From Catenuloplanes niger (GTDB taxonomy: Bacteria > Actinomycetota > Actinomycetes > Mycobacteriales > Micromonosporaceae): a stretch of 64,000 nucleotides of DNA. Position 1 is the stretch's first letter. The number at the start of each line of letters is the position of its first letter. The stretch covers positions 7,550,501 through 7,614,500 of the forward strand of contig NZ_JAVDYC010000001.1 of the NCBI RefSeq assembly GCF_031458255.1. The letters are read 5' to 3'. Positions 8,056 to 16,113 of this stretch are shown piece after piece. Made by a program: the position numbers and the translations under genes. The notes under the pieces are model-generated. The model saw only the letters and a program-made list of their open reading frames with translations, was not told the origin of the DNA and made no database searches.

Positions 8056-9594
8056 ATGATCAACCACTCCACCGGCCCGGGTGACCTGGACCGGATCGTC
8101 GCGGACGCCCACGCGGTCGTCGAACGCCAACTGCAGCACCTCGCCGCCGGCCGCGGCGACCGCCGGATCCTGGCCGACCAGGTCTCCTACGAGCTGGCCC
8201 GGCAGACCGACGCGGAGGAGCGCGTGCTCTGCCCGGCGCTGGCCCGCACCGGCGCGGTCGCCGAGGCCCGGCACCTGCGCGACGAGAACAAGCGGCTCAA
8301 GGAACTGCTCGTGGTCATCCAGCAGAGCGAGCCCGGCGACGAGGAGTTCGAGGAGGCGGTCGCGGAACTGATCGACGACGTACGCCAGCACGCGGCCGAG
8401 GAAGAGGAGGAGTACCTGCCGCAGCTGCGCCACCGGCTCGGCCCGGACCGCATGCCCGAGCTCGGCCGCGACTGGCTCGCCGCGATGCGCGCGGCACCGG
8501 CCCGCCCGCACCCGCACGTGCCGGCCGGTGCGCTCGCCCACCGGCTCACCGACCCGGCCACCGCGGCCGTCGACCGGCTCCGCGACCGCGTCTCCGGCCG
8601 CCGTGACGTGCTCGCCACCGACCCGTCCGGCCTGCTCGACCCGCAGGCCCAGCGGGTGCTCGACGCGTTCGCCGCACTGCACCCCGCGCCGCTGGAGACG
8701 CTCACCGTCACCCGCGCCCGCCGCCGCCCCGGCCTGGCCGCCGCGGTCCGCGCGCTCGCACCCGGCCTCGCCCCGGAACCGGTCGGCGACGCCCGCACGC
8801 TGCTGCTGCACGACGGCCTGCCGGTCCGCGTCTACCACCCGTCCGGCGGCCCGGCCGAGCCGCTGCCGGTGATCCTCTGGGCGCACGGCGGCGGCTGGGT
8901 GCTGCCCGAGGCCGCGGAGGCGGACACGATCTGCCGCGCGCTCACCAACCGGACCGGCGCGATCGTCGCCTGCCCCGGTTACCGGCTGGCCCCGGAGGAG
9001 CCGTTCCCGGCCGCGTTCGAGGACATCCGCACCACGTACCACTGGCTGGAGACGCACGCCCGCTTCCTCGGTGCCGACCCCACCCGGATCGCGCTGGCCG
9101 GCGAGTCCAACGGCGCCACCATGGCCGCCGCCACCGCGTGGAACCTCCGCCTCACCGACGGCACGCTCCCGGCCGCGCTGCTGCTCGTCCACCCGCTCAC
9201 CACGCTCGCCCCGCACGGCGACAGCATGATCACCGAGGCGGACGCGAAACCGCTCACCCGGACCGCGCTCTCCTGGCTGCTCACCCACGCGGTGCCGCCG
9301 GCCACCGGCGGCGATCCGTGGCTCGACCTGCTCGGGCTGCCGCGGCAGTCACTGACCGGCCTGCCGCCGACGCTGGTGATCACCGCGGAGCGGGACCTGC
9401 TGCGCGACCAGGGCGAGGACTTCGGCCGGCACCTCGCGCTGGCCGGTGTCTCCGTCACCACCACCCGCTACCAGGGCGTGCCGCACGGCTTCCTCGCGGC
9501 CGCGCCGATCCTCGACACCGCGCAGCGCGCGCTCGCGGAAGCGGCGGCCCACCTCCGGCGCGCCTTCGCCGGGCTCCCGGCGAAGCCGATCTGA
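8056..9594 (+). CDS. fusion of a hemerythrin-like HHE domain to an alpha/beta-hydrolase (HSL-type esterase)
   Basis: 512 residues. Start chosen at the ATG behind GGGGAGG. Residues ~1-140 form an all-helical domain like HHE cation-binding/hemerythrin proteins (DAHAVVERQLQHLAAG, later DDVRQHAAEEEEEYLPQLRHRLG), which usually bind a di-iron centre or sense oxidants. Residues ~225-505 are a hormone-sensitive-lipase-type hydrolase: WAHGGGWV oxyanion motif, GYRLAPEEPFPAAFEDI, nucleophile elbow GESNGA, acid ERDLLRDQGEDF and histidine VPHGFL. It follows the OhrR-like gene by 71 bases in the same direction, which suggests peroxide- or redox-linked expression. The combination of domains in one chain is unusual; not a sequencing join, since the frame is continuous with a plausible linker. 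Confidence 0.8.
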   Translation: MINHSTGPGDLDRIVADAHAVVERQLQHLAAGRGDRRILADQVSYELARQTDAEERVLCPALARTGAVAEARHLRDENKRLKELLVVIQQSEPGDEEFEEAVAELIDDVRQHAAEEEEEYLPQLRHRLGPDRMPELGRDWLAAMRAAPARPHPHVPAGALAHRLTDPATAAVDRLRDRVSGRRDVLATDPSGLLDPQAQRVLDAFAALHPAPLETLTVTRARRRPGLAAAVRALAPGLAPEPVGDARTLLLHDGLPVRVYHPSGGPAEPLPVILWAHGGGWVLPEAAEADTICRALTNRTGAIVACPGYRLAPEEPFPAAFEDIRTTYHWLETHARFLGADPTRIALAGESNGATMAAATAWNLRLTDGTLPAALLLVHPLTTLAPHGDSMITEADAKPLTRTALSWLLTHAVPPATGGDPWLDLLGLPRQSLTGLPPTLVITAERDLLRDQGEDFGRHLALAGVSVTTTRYQGVPHGFLAAAPILDTAQRALAEAAAHLRRAFAGLPAKPI

Positions 9595-9620
9595 GGCGGT
9601 ACGCGGCCCGCGCCGTGAAT

Positions 9621-9626
9621 TACCAT
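9621..9626 (+). promoter_or_regulatory. -10 box of a leaderless promoter for the serine hydrolase gene
   Basis: TACCAT lies eight bases before the GTG start at 9635. No ribosome binding site is present between them, in keeping with a leaderless transcript. Confidence 0.4.
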
Positions 9627-9634
9627 GCCGAGCC

Positions 9635-10465
9635 GTGAGCACCGGCGCGCAGTGGCCCGACCTGACGACCCTCTACCGGGAGGCGGCCGGCGCCGCGGGT
9701 GGCCGCTGGCACGTGCTGGTCACCCGGCACGGCACGCCGGTGCTGGAGGAGGACGCGGACGCGGTGCTGCACGCGTACAGCGTGCAGAAGCTCGCGGTCG
9801 CGGTCGCGGTGCTGGACGCGGTCGACCGGGGCGTGGTCGCCCTCGATCACCGGATCTGCGTGCCACCGGAGATCGTGCTGCCGGGCAGCGGCATCTACGC
9901 GCTGCAGACCGTCTGGGGTGACCGGGTCACGGTCGCGAACGTGCTGACCGCGCTGCTGCTGGTCTCCGACAACACGGCGGTGCGGCTGTGCGGGGAACTG
10001 GTGCCGGCCCGGGAGATCAACGAGATCCTGGCGGCGAAGGGCTTCGCGCGCACGCGGGTCGAGCCGGTGGACAACCCGCACCGGTTCTTCCTCGGCGTCA
10101 CCACGCCGCGGGAGACCCACGACCTGCTCACCAGGCTGGCCGCCGGCACGCTGCTGTCCGCGGACAGCACCGCGTTCGTGCTGGGCGTGCTGCGCGCGCT
10201 CAGCGGATACCACGACGGGGTACGCCGGGTGATGTCGTCGCAGGACCGGGCGCGGGTGGCCAGCAAGTACGGCGCGGACTGGCAGGACGGGTTCGCGTCC
10301 CGGCACGAGGCCGGCGTGGTCTTCGACCGGGACGGCCGGCCCGCGGTGGTGTTCGCGCTGTTCGCGGACCGGCTCGGCGACGTGCTGAACTACGGCTCGA
10401 CGCACCCGGCGGTGCAGGCGCACGCGCTCCTGGGGCCGGCGCTGCTCAGTCTCGCGACGACCTAG
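9635..10465 (+). CDS. class A beta-lactamase-fold serine hydrolase
   Basis: 276 residues. Motifs of penicillin-recognising enzymes: SVQK (SxxK, nucleophile Ser in AYSVQKLAVAV), SDN (LLVSDNTAVRL) and, where KTG is expected, KYG in RVASKYGADWQDG. The C-terminal EAGVVFDRDGRPAVVFALF gives the last strands of the fold. No signal peptide or lipobox is visible from the GTG start, so it may be cytoplasmic, unlike secreted beta-lactamases. Without a signal and with a changed third motif I would not call it an antibiotic-resistance enzyme; a peptidase or esterase role is as likely. The stop codon lies inside the first unit of a 24-bp tandem repeat. Confidence 0.75.
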   Translation: MSTGAQWPDLTTLYREAAGAAGGRWHVLVTRHGTPVLEEDADAVLHAYSVQKLAVAVAVLDAVDRGVVALDHRICVPPEIVLPGSGIYALQTVWGDRVTVANVLTALLLVSDNTAVRLCGELVPAREINEILAAKGFARTRVEPVDNPHRFFLGVTTPRETHDLLTRLAAGTLLSADSTAFVLGVLRALSGYHDGVRRVMSSQDRARVASKYGADWQDGFASRHEAGVVFDRDGRPAVVFALFADRLGDVLNYGSTHPAVQAHALLGPALLSLATT

Positions 10466-10570
10466 CCTCCCGGCCTCGCGACGACCTAGCCTCCCGGCCT
10501 CGGGGCGACCAGGCGTCTCGGTCTCGGGGCGACCTGGCGTCTCAGTCCCGCGACGACATGGCGTCGACCA
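10451..10570. repeat. 24-bp tandem repeat spanning two convergent gene ends
   Basis: Units start at 10451, 10475, 10499, 10523 and 10547 (last one partial). The first two are identical and begin CTCGCGACGACCTAG; units 3 and 4 begin CTCGGGGCGACC; the fifth continues into exonuclease coding sequence. Unit 1 contains the TAG of the serine hydrolase gene and the fourth unit contains the stop of the exonuclease gene, so array expansion has fixed both gene ends. It fills the whole gap between the two convergent genes. No terminator hairpin was recognised there. Confidence 0.85.
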
Positions 10571-11483
10571 GACGCTGGCAGGGGCCGGCGAGGTTCCACT
10601 TCTCCGCGAGCGCCATCAGCGCGTCCGCGTCGACCGGCGCGGCCGGCAGCGCGAACGCGGTGACCGGCAGCGGCACGTCGGTGGCGACGCGGACCACCGG
10701 CCCGGCGGCCCGCAGGTAGTCGCGGGCCGCGGCCAGCTTGGTGCGCAGCCCGGCGGCGAACCCGGCGGCCGGGTCGTCCAGCGCGGCCAGGATGTCGTCC
10801 AGGCCGCCGTAGCGCTCGACCAGCCGGGCCGCGGTCTTCTCGCCGACGCCGGCCACGCCGGGCAGCCCGTCGCTGGGGTCGCCGCGCAGCGCCGCGAAGT
10901 CCGCGTAGCGCTGGGGGGCCACGCCGTACTTGGCCGCGACCAGCGCCTCGTCCGCGTCCTCCAGCTTCGCCACGCCGCGGCCGCAGTAGAGCAGCCGGGT
11001 GCCGCGCGCGTCGTCGACCAGCTGGAACAGGTCCCGGTCGCCGGACGCGACCTCGACCGGGCCGGGCTGCGAGAAGGCCAGTGTGCCGAGCACGTCGTCG
11101 GCCTCGTAGCCGTCCACGCCGAACGCCGGGATGCCGACGGCGGCCAGCAGCTCCAGGATGATCGGGATCTGCGGCACCAGCGTGTCCGGCACCTCCTCGA
11201 CGGCCGGTGCGACCGCGACCCGGTGCGCCTTGTACGACGGGATCAGCGCGACCCGCCACTCCGGCCGCCAGGACGCGTCCAGCGCGCAGACCACCCGGTC
11301 CGGCCGGCGGGTGCGGATCAGCGTGGCGAGCATGTCGGTGAAGCCGCGGACCGCGTTGACCGGGCTGCCGTCCGGCGCGCGGGCGGCCGACTCGGGGATG
11401 CCGAAGTAGGCACGGAAGTAGAGGCTGGGCGCGTCGACGGCGAGCAGCGGTCGCTGGTTCACACCCGTCACACTAGTCCGCAT
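10542..11483 (-). CDS. 5'-3' exonuclease (FEN/polymerase I N-terminal-domain type)
   Basis: 313 residues, matching stand-alone flap-type exonucleases rather than full DNA polymerase I. Acidic active-site signatures: LLAVDAPSLYFRAYFG at the N-terminus, VCALDASWRPEWR, VDGYEADDVLGTLAF (EADD), VASGDRDLFQLVDD (SGDRD), then the helix-hairpin-helix LRGDPSDGLPGVAGVGEKTAARLVERYG. It would remove 5' flaps or RNA primers in replication and repair. Start at ATG 11483, ten bases after GAGGA; GTG codons at 11471 and 11462 are alternatives that would shorten the protein by 4 or 7 residues. Its last codons (ending SSRD) lie in the 24-bp repeat array. Confidence 0.92.
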   Translation of the reverse strand: MRTSVTGVNQRPLLAVDAPSLYFRAYFGIPESAARAPDGSPVNAVRGFTDMLATLIRTRRPDRVVCALDASWRPEWRVALIPSYKAHRVAVAPAVEEVPDTLVPQIPIILELLAAVGIPAFGVDGYEADDVLGTLAFSQPGPVEVASGDRDLFQLVDDARGTRLLYCGRGVAKLEDADEALVAAKYGVAPQRYADFAALRGDPSDGLPGVAGVGEKTAARLVERYGGLDDILAALDDPAAGFAAGLRTKLAAARDYLRAAGPVVRVATDVPLPVTAFALPAAPVDADALMALAEKWNLAGPCQRLVDAMSSRD

Positions 11484-11606
11484 GCGAAGGTGGTCCTCGG
11501 AGGCCACGGTTCTGGCTAACTCACGGACGGTGAACGTGCTGCTGACTCGGAGCGAAAGCTTCTCACACAACGGCCCCCCGGTCTGTGCCTCGCAACCGCG
11601 CCGACC

Positions 11607-11612
11607 TATTGT
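11607..11612 (+). promoter_or_regulatory. -10 box of a leaderless promoter opening the polysaccharide operon
   Basis: TATTGT is followed by six bases and the GTG start at 11619. The 135-base divergent gap (11484-11618) holds no other recognised element. Confidence 0.4.
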
Positions 11613-11618
11613 CTCCGG

Positions 11619-12869
11619 GTGTCCCCGACTCCTACCTCTCGGGCCGCTACTGTGACTTCCAACAGCGCTGCCGAAGCCCCGCAGACCCCCCGACGGCCGC
11701 TGCGCGTCGGGATGATCGTCATCAGTCAGTACGAGTCGGATCCGCGCGTCCGACGCCAGGCCGAGGCGCTGGTCGCGCGCGGTGACGAGGTCACCGTGCT
11801 GGCCCTGGAGGCGGAGGGCCGGCCCCGCGAGGACGTGGTCGAGGGCGTCCGGGTGATCCACCTGCCGGTGAAGAAGTACCGTGGCTCCTCCGCCAAGGCG
11901 TACCTCGGCCTCTACGGCTCGTTCGGCGCCCGCGCGACCGCCTGGCTCACCCGCCACCCCCGGCGCTTCGACGTGCTCCAGGCGCACTCGATGCCGGAGG
12001 CGCTGGTCTTCGCGGGCATCGCGCAGCGGCTGGCCGGCGTGCCGCTGCTGCTCGACGTGCACGACCTGACCAGCAAGCTGTTCGCGGCGAAGTTCGAGGG
12101 CAAGAGCGCGATCATGTCCGGGGTGCGCCTCTCCGAGCGCGCCGCGCTGCGCTTCGCCACCGAGGTCATGACCGTGCACGAGCCGTACGCGGACCTGGTC
12201 CGCGCGGACACGAAGAAGCCGGTGTCGGTGGTGATGAACTGCCCCGACGAGCGCCTGTTCGCGCCGCGTCCGGAGCCGCGCCGGTGGGACCCGGACGGCG
12301 AGATCGTGTTCAGCTACCACGGCCTGATCGCGCCGCGGCACGGCCTGGTCAACGTGGTCAAGGCGCTCAAGGGCGTCCGCGAGGCGCTGCCCGGCGCGCG
12401 CGTGCAGATACGGGGTGGCGGCGACGGCATCGACGAGGTCGCGGCCACCGCGCGCGAGCTCGGCCTGGAGGACGCGGTCGACCTGCCGACCCGGCTCTAC
12501 TCGATGACCGAGATCGTCGGCGAGCTGACGGACGTGCACATCGGCCTGGTCCCCAGCATGCTGGACCAGTGGACCGAGGGCGTGCTCCCCACCAAGCTGC
12601 TGGAGTACTCCGCGCTCGGCGTCCCGTGCGTGACGTTCCGGAACCCGGTCATCGAGCGGTACTTCCCGGACGACTCGGTCACCTACGTCGACCCGGCCAC
12701 GCCGGACACGCTGCGGGAGGCCATGATCGCGCTGGCCAAGGACCCGGACCGGGCCCTGGAGCAGGCCGCCCGCGCCGCGAAGGTGATGGAGGGCCTGCGC
12801 TGGAGCGCGCAGAAGGAGATCTACTTCAGCGTGATCGACCGGCTCGCGGCCCGGAAGAACCGTGGTTGA
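11619..12869 (+). CDS. GT4-family glycosyltransferase
   Basis: 416 residues with a GT-B fold. N-terminal Rossmann start LRVGMIVISQYESDPRVRRQAEALVARGDEVTVLAL, a bridging region with VLQAHSMPEALVFA and LLLDVHDLTSKLF, then the C-terminal donor domain (VFSYHGLIAPRHGLVNVVKAL) and the EXE-like segment TEGVLPTKLLEYSALGVPCV that contacts the nucleotide sugar in GT4 enzymes. About 30 low-complexity residues precede the domain, so an internal start is possible. It opens the polysaccharide gene run and overlaps the flippase gene by eight bases. It probably adds a sugar to a lipid-linked glycan on the cytoplasmic face; donor and acceptor are unknown. Confidence 0.88.
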   Translation: MSPTPTSRAATVTSNSAAEAPQTPRRPLRVGMIVISQYESDPRVRRQAEALVARGDEVTVLALEAEGRPREDVVEGVRVIHLPVKKYRGSSAKAYLGLYGSFGARATAWLTRHPRRFDVLQAHSMPEALVFAGIAQRLAGVPLLLDVHDLTSKLFAAKFEGKSAIMSGVRLSERAALRFATEVMTVHEPYADLVRADTKKPVSVVMNCPDERLFAPRPEPRRWDPDGEIVFSYHGLIAPRHGLVNVVKALKGVREALPGARVQIRGGGDGIDEVAATARELGLEDAVDLPTRLYSMTEIVGELTDVHIGLVPSMLDQWTEGVLPTKLLEYSALGVPCVTFRNPVIERYFPDDSVTYVDPATPDTLREAMIALAKDPDRALEQAARAAKVMEGLRWSAQKEIYFSVIDRLAARKNRG

Positions 12870-14352
12870 GCAGACGACGGTGACGGAGCGCCCGGCCGCC
12901 GCACCCGGCATGGCGCGCAGCGGGGTGGCCAGCCTCGCCGCGCTCGTCGCGCTGGGCCTGACCCGGCTGGTCCACGGCGCGCTGGTCGCCCGGGCGACCG
13001 ACCAGGAGGTCTACGGCCTGGTCGGCTCGCTGGTCGCGGTCAGCACGATCGCCAGCCTGCTGCTGCCGGCCGGCCTGGCCAGCGCCGCGTCCCGGTTCAT
13101 CCCGTTCCAGCAGGGCCGGGGGGACGTCGGCGCGGTCGCCGCGGTCGACCGCATGCTCTCCCGGCTCGGCCTGGTCGCGGCCGTGGTGCTCGGCGCGGGC
13201 GCGGGCGCGTTCGCCTGGCTCGTCTACGACCTGGACCCGGTCGACGTGGTCCAGGTGGTGCTGCTGTGCGTGACGTTCTGCGCGTACACCGTGCAGAAGG
13301 CCACGCTCTACGCGTTCGGCGAGGTCGCCCACTACGCGAAGCTGGAGTTGGCCTCGTCGGTGATCGCCATCGGCGCGACCGTGCTGGTGGTGCTGACCGG
13401 CGTGCCGCTCTACATCCTGCCGCTGGCGCTCGGCTACGGCCTGTTCGGCCTGGCCGGCTGGGTGCGGCTGCGCGCGACCCGGGCCGGGATCCGCCGCGAG
13501 CCGCGCACCGGCGCGCCGGACACCCGCGAGATCTGGGTCTACATCGGGCTCGCCTGCGTCGGCACGGTCTGCGCGAGCGGCTTCCTGCAGAGCACCCAGC
13601 TGCTGGCCGGCTGGGTCGCCACGGCCGGCGTGGTCGCCTACTTCACCGCCTCGGTCACGCTGGTCGCGCCGTTCTACTTCCTGCCCCGCGCGCTCGGCAT
13701 GGTGCTGTTCCCGGCGATGGCCCGGGCGCACGGCGCCGGGGACGCCGAGGCCGTGCGCACGCAGGCCGACCTGTCCACCCGCGCGCTGCTGGCCGCGCTC
13801 GCGCCGCTGTTCGTCGGCGCGATCCTGCTGGCGCCGGAGGTGCTGGCGGTCTACGGCGGCGGCGAGTTCGCCGACGGCGCGCCGATCCTGCGCCTGATCC
13901 TGGCCGGTACGTACCTCGCGGTCATCCCGGTCGCGGCCGTGAACTCGCTGTCCAGCGGCGAGCACGTCCGGGTTCCGACACTGGCCGCGGTGGCCGGCGC
14001 CAGCACCGGCCTGCTGGCGGTGGCGCTGCTGACCCCCGCGTTCGGCGCGGTCGGCGTGGCGGCCGGCTACGTGCTGGGCACCGCGATCACGGCCGGCGTC
14101 CCGCTGATCACGGCGTGGCGACTGCTCCGGATGTCCTGGTTCGGCCCGGTCCTTCGTGCACTCAGCGTAGTCGGGTCGGCACTTGTTCTCGCGGCCGTGC
14201 TGGACCACCTCGACGCGGGGGTCCTGCTCGACGTCACGGCCGCCCTGCTAGGCGCTTTGATCGCGGCGTCGGTGCTGGTCGGAGACCTGCGGAGACTCTG
14301 GCGCGACGGTCGCGCCAGGCCCGCCACCCCGGGTAGCGGTGACACAGCGTGA
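12862..14352 (+). CDS. polysaccharide flippase (Wzx/MATE-like oligosaccharide transporter)
   Basis: 496 residues, almost entirely hydrophobic with about 12-14 predicted membrane helices, a length and pattern typical of Wzx/MOP-superfamily proteins. The N-terminal segment GLTRLVHGALVARATDQEVYGLVGSLVAVSTIASLLLPAGLASAASRFIP matches the start of polysaccharide biosynthesis flippases. It would move lipid-linked glycan units to the outer face of the membrane. GTG start inside the end of the preceding glycosyltransferase gene indicates translational coupling. A 192-base hairpin-rich gap follows before the ligase-like gene. Confidence 0.85.
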   Translation: MVEQTTVTERPAAAPGMARSGVASLAALVALGLTRLVHGALVARATDQEVYGLVGSLVAVSTIASLLLPAGLASAASRFIPFQQGRGDVGAVAAVDRMLSRLGLVAAVVLGAGAGAFAWLVYDLDPVDVVQVVLLCVTFCAYTVQKATLYAFGEVAHYAKLELASSVIAIGATVLVVLTGVPLYILPLALGYGLFGLAGWVRLRATRAGIRREPRTGAPDTREIWVYIGLACVGTVCASGFLQSTQLLAGWVATAGVVAYFTASVTLVAPFYFLPRALGMVLFPAMARAHGAGDAEAVRTQADLSTRALLAALAPLFVGAILLAPEVLAVYGGGEFADGAPILRLILAGTYLAVIPVAAVNSLSSGEHVRVPTLAAVAGASTGLLAVALLTPAFGAVGVAAGYVLGTAITAGVPLITAWRLLRMSWFGPVLRALSVVGSALVLAAVLDHLDAGVLLDVTAALLGALIAASVLVGDLRRLWRDGRARPATPGSGDTA

Positions 14353-14370
14353 AAGGTAGCCTTTCGGCGG

Positions 14371-14520
14371 ACGGTGGTCCCACACCGTCGTCCGCGAACC
14401 GTAAATGTGGCCGGAGACCGCTCCATGGACCGGTGCGGTCCATGGTCGCCGCCACTGTCCTTGTCCGACGGCGCTCGGCCCTCACGGGGCCGACAATGAC
14501 CGCCACCGGCTCGGTGGCGG
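14371..14520 (+). other. cluster of four hairpins upstream of the ligase-like gene
   Basis: Within the 192-base gap four inverted repeats follow one another: an imperfect one at about 14371-14396 (GCGGAC and GTCCGC arms), a perfect 10-bp stem CCATGGACCG with a 3-base loop at 14423-14445, a 7-bp stem TCGGCCC/GGGCCGA at 14475-14493, and a perfect 9-bp stem CCGCCACCG with a 3-base loop at 14500-14520. No U-tract follows any of them, so they are not ordinary terminators. They could be a structured leader, an antitermination target or mRNA-processing signals separating the flippase and ligase messages. Confidence 0.55.
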
Positions 14521-14544
14521 CGGGAAGAGTTCAGGTTGTCTTCG

Positions 14545-16104
14545 ATGGTCCTCGCGCGTGACGCCGAGCGGGATGATGCGGCGCCGACGGCGCGACGTCT
14601 GATTCCCCGCTGGCTGTCCGGAGTCCTGCTCGTCCTGCTGTCCCTCCTCCTCGTCGAGGTCGTGATCGAGGCGTGGATCCAGGTGCTGTTCAGCAGCACC
14701 ACGATCGACGCCCAGAACCGGGTCGTCGAAGACCTGCCGACCTGGCCCAAGGCGTTCAAGAACGCCATCTACCTGTCCCTGCTCGCGATCAGCGCACTGG
14801 TCCTCGCGCTCGAGTGGCGGCGGTGGCGTGAGTTCACCACCAAGGCCGACATCGCGCTCGCCGTGCTGGGCGTGGTGCTGATCCTCGCGGGCCTGGTCAA
14901 CGGCTCCGAGATCTCGCTGATCGCCCAGGCCGGCTACGTCTACCTGCGCGGCGTGATCGTGTTCTACGCGTGGCGGGTGGCGTTCCCCTCGCAGAAGCAC
15001 ATCCGCTGGGCGCTGATCCCGGTCGGCGTGCTCGTCGTCCTCAACTCGATCCTCGCGATCTGGCAGACGCTCGCCGGCTACCAGGCGTACCAGATGGTCG
15101 GCTGGAACAACATGACCTGGGCCCGGATCAACCGGGCGCACGCGCTCATGGACCACCCGAACCACCTCGGCCACTTCCTCACGCTCGCCCTGCTCGGCCT
15201 GCTCTGCTGGTTCATCGTGCGGAAGAACGTCGGCTGGAAGCTGTGGCTGCTGTTCGGCTTCATCGCGCTGGCCGGCTCCGCCACCCAGTCCCGCGAGTCC
15301 GCGCTCGGCTTCCTCGGCGCCGCGATCGTGCTCGCGATCCTCCGCCGCGGCAAGTACGTGGTGATCGCGGTCGCCACCGCGATGGTGCTGATGTTCGCGG
15401 TCGGCCAGGTCGTCATCTCCCCGGAGAACCGCACCGAGCTGGCCCGCCGCCTGGCCGGCGTGACCAGCGCGCTCTCGCTGCCCAGCGGCGCCGAGCAGGA
15501 CGGCTTCTGCGTCCAGGGCAACGCCGGCTGCGAGGAGGAGAACAGCATCCCGCAGCGCGAGGTCCGGGTGCTCTACGCGCAGCAGGGCGTCAAGCTCTTC
15601 TTCAAGCAGCCCATCCTGGGGTACGGCATCGGCCAGTTCGGCGGCATCGCGGCCTACACCGCGGACCCGGAGTGGTTCAAGGACACCCGCTTCGGCCCGA
15701 ACGGCTTCGAGCTCTACGGCTCCAACGAGAAGCAGGTCGACTCGTTCTGGCTGCACCTGCTGGTGGAGACCGGTACGCTCGGCGTCCTCGCCTACCTGAC
15801 CTGGCTGTTCTTCCTGGCCTGGCCGCTGCTGCGCAGTTCCTGGGCCGACCGGAAGGAGCGCTGGAAGGAGAACCGGGCCGGCCCGACCACGCTGTGGGGC
15901 ATCGCGGTGCTCGTCTTCGCGGTCCTGGTCGCGGCGCTGGCGCCGTCCCTCGAGGACCCGGTCTTCCCGGCGATGCTCTTCTCCGTGCTGGGCATCTCCT
16001 GGGTGATGCTGTCCCGCGCCGGCGCCCGGACCCCGGTCGCCGCCGCCGAGACCGCCGCACCCGCCGACGAGCCGACCGCTCGCCGTACCGACGAGGAAGT
16101 TTAG
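14545..16104 (+). CDS. O-antigen ligase-like membrane protein (WaaL/RfaL superfamily)
   Basis: 519 residues with about 11 membrane helices and one long periplasm-side loop (roughly residues 300-400, ENRTELARRLAGV to EKQVDSFWLHLLVETG). The VDSFWLHLLVETGTLGVLAYL segment after the large loop is characteristic of O-antigen ligase/polymerase-type proteins, which transfer or polymerise lipid-linked glycans outside the membrane. ATG 14545 chosen because AGG lies nine bases upstream; a TTG at 14536 is too close to that site. The loop contains two cysteines in NAGCEEEN and DGFCVQG that could pair. In a monoderm this is more likely a glycan polymerase or a transferase to a wall or protein acceptor than an LPS ligase. 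Confidence 0.8.
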   Translation: MVLARDAERDDAAPTARRLIPRWLSGVLLVLLSLLLVEVVIEAWIQVLFSSTTIDAQNRVVEDLPTWPKAFKNAIYLSLLAISALVLALEWRRWREFTTKADIALAVLGVVLILAGLVNGSEISLIAQAGYVYLRGVIVFYAWRVAFPSQKHIRWALIPVGVLVVLNSILAIWQTLAGYQAYQMVGWNNMTWARINRAHALMDHPNHLGHFLTLALLGLLCWFIVRKNVGWKLWLLFGFIALAGSATQSRESALGFLGAAIVLAILRRGKYVVIAVATAMVLMFAVGQVVISPENRTELARRLAGVTSALSLPSGAEQDGFCVQGNAGCEEENSIPQREVRVLYAQQGVKLFFKQPILGYGIGQFGGIAAYTADPEWFKDTRFGPNGFELYGSNEKQVDSFWLHLLVETGTLGVLAYLTWLFFLAWPLLRSSWADRKERWKENRAGPTTLWGIAVLVFAVLVAALAPSLEDPVFPAMLFSVLGISWVMLSRAGARTPVAAAETAAPADEPTARRTDEEV

Positions 16105-16113
16105 GGGGCGACC

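Noticed and set aside
10542-12911. Upstream extension of the exonuclease frame to 12911
   Set aside because: The extra 476 codons are antisense to the GT4 gene and lack any domain; the exonuclease fold starts at 11483.
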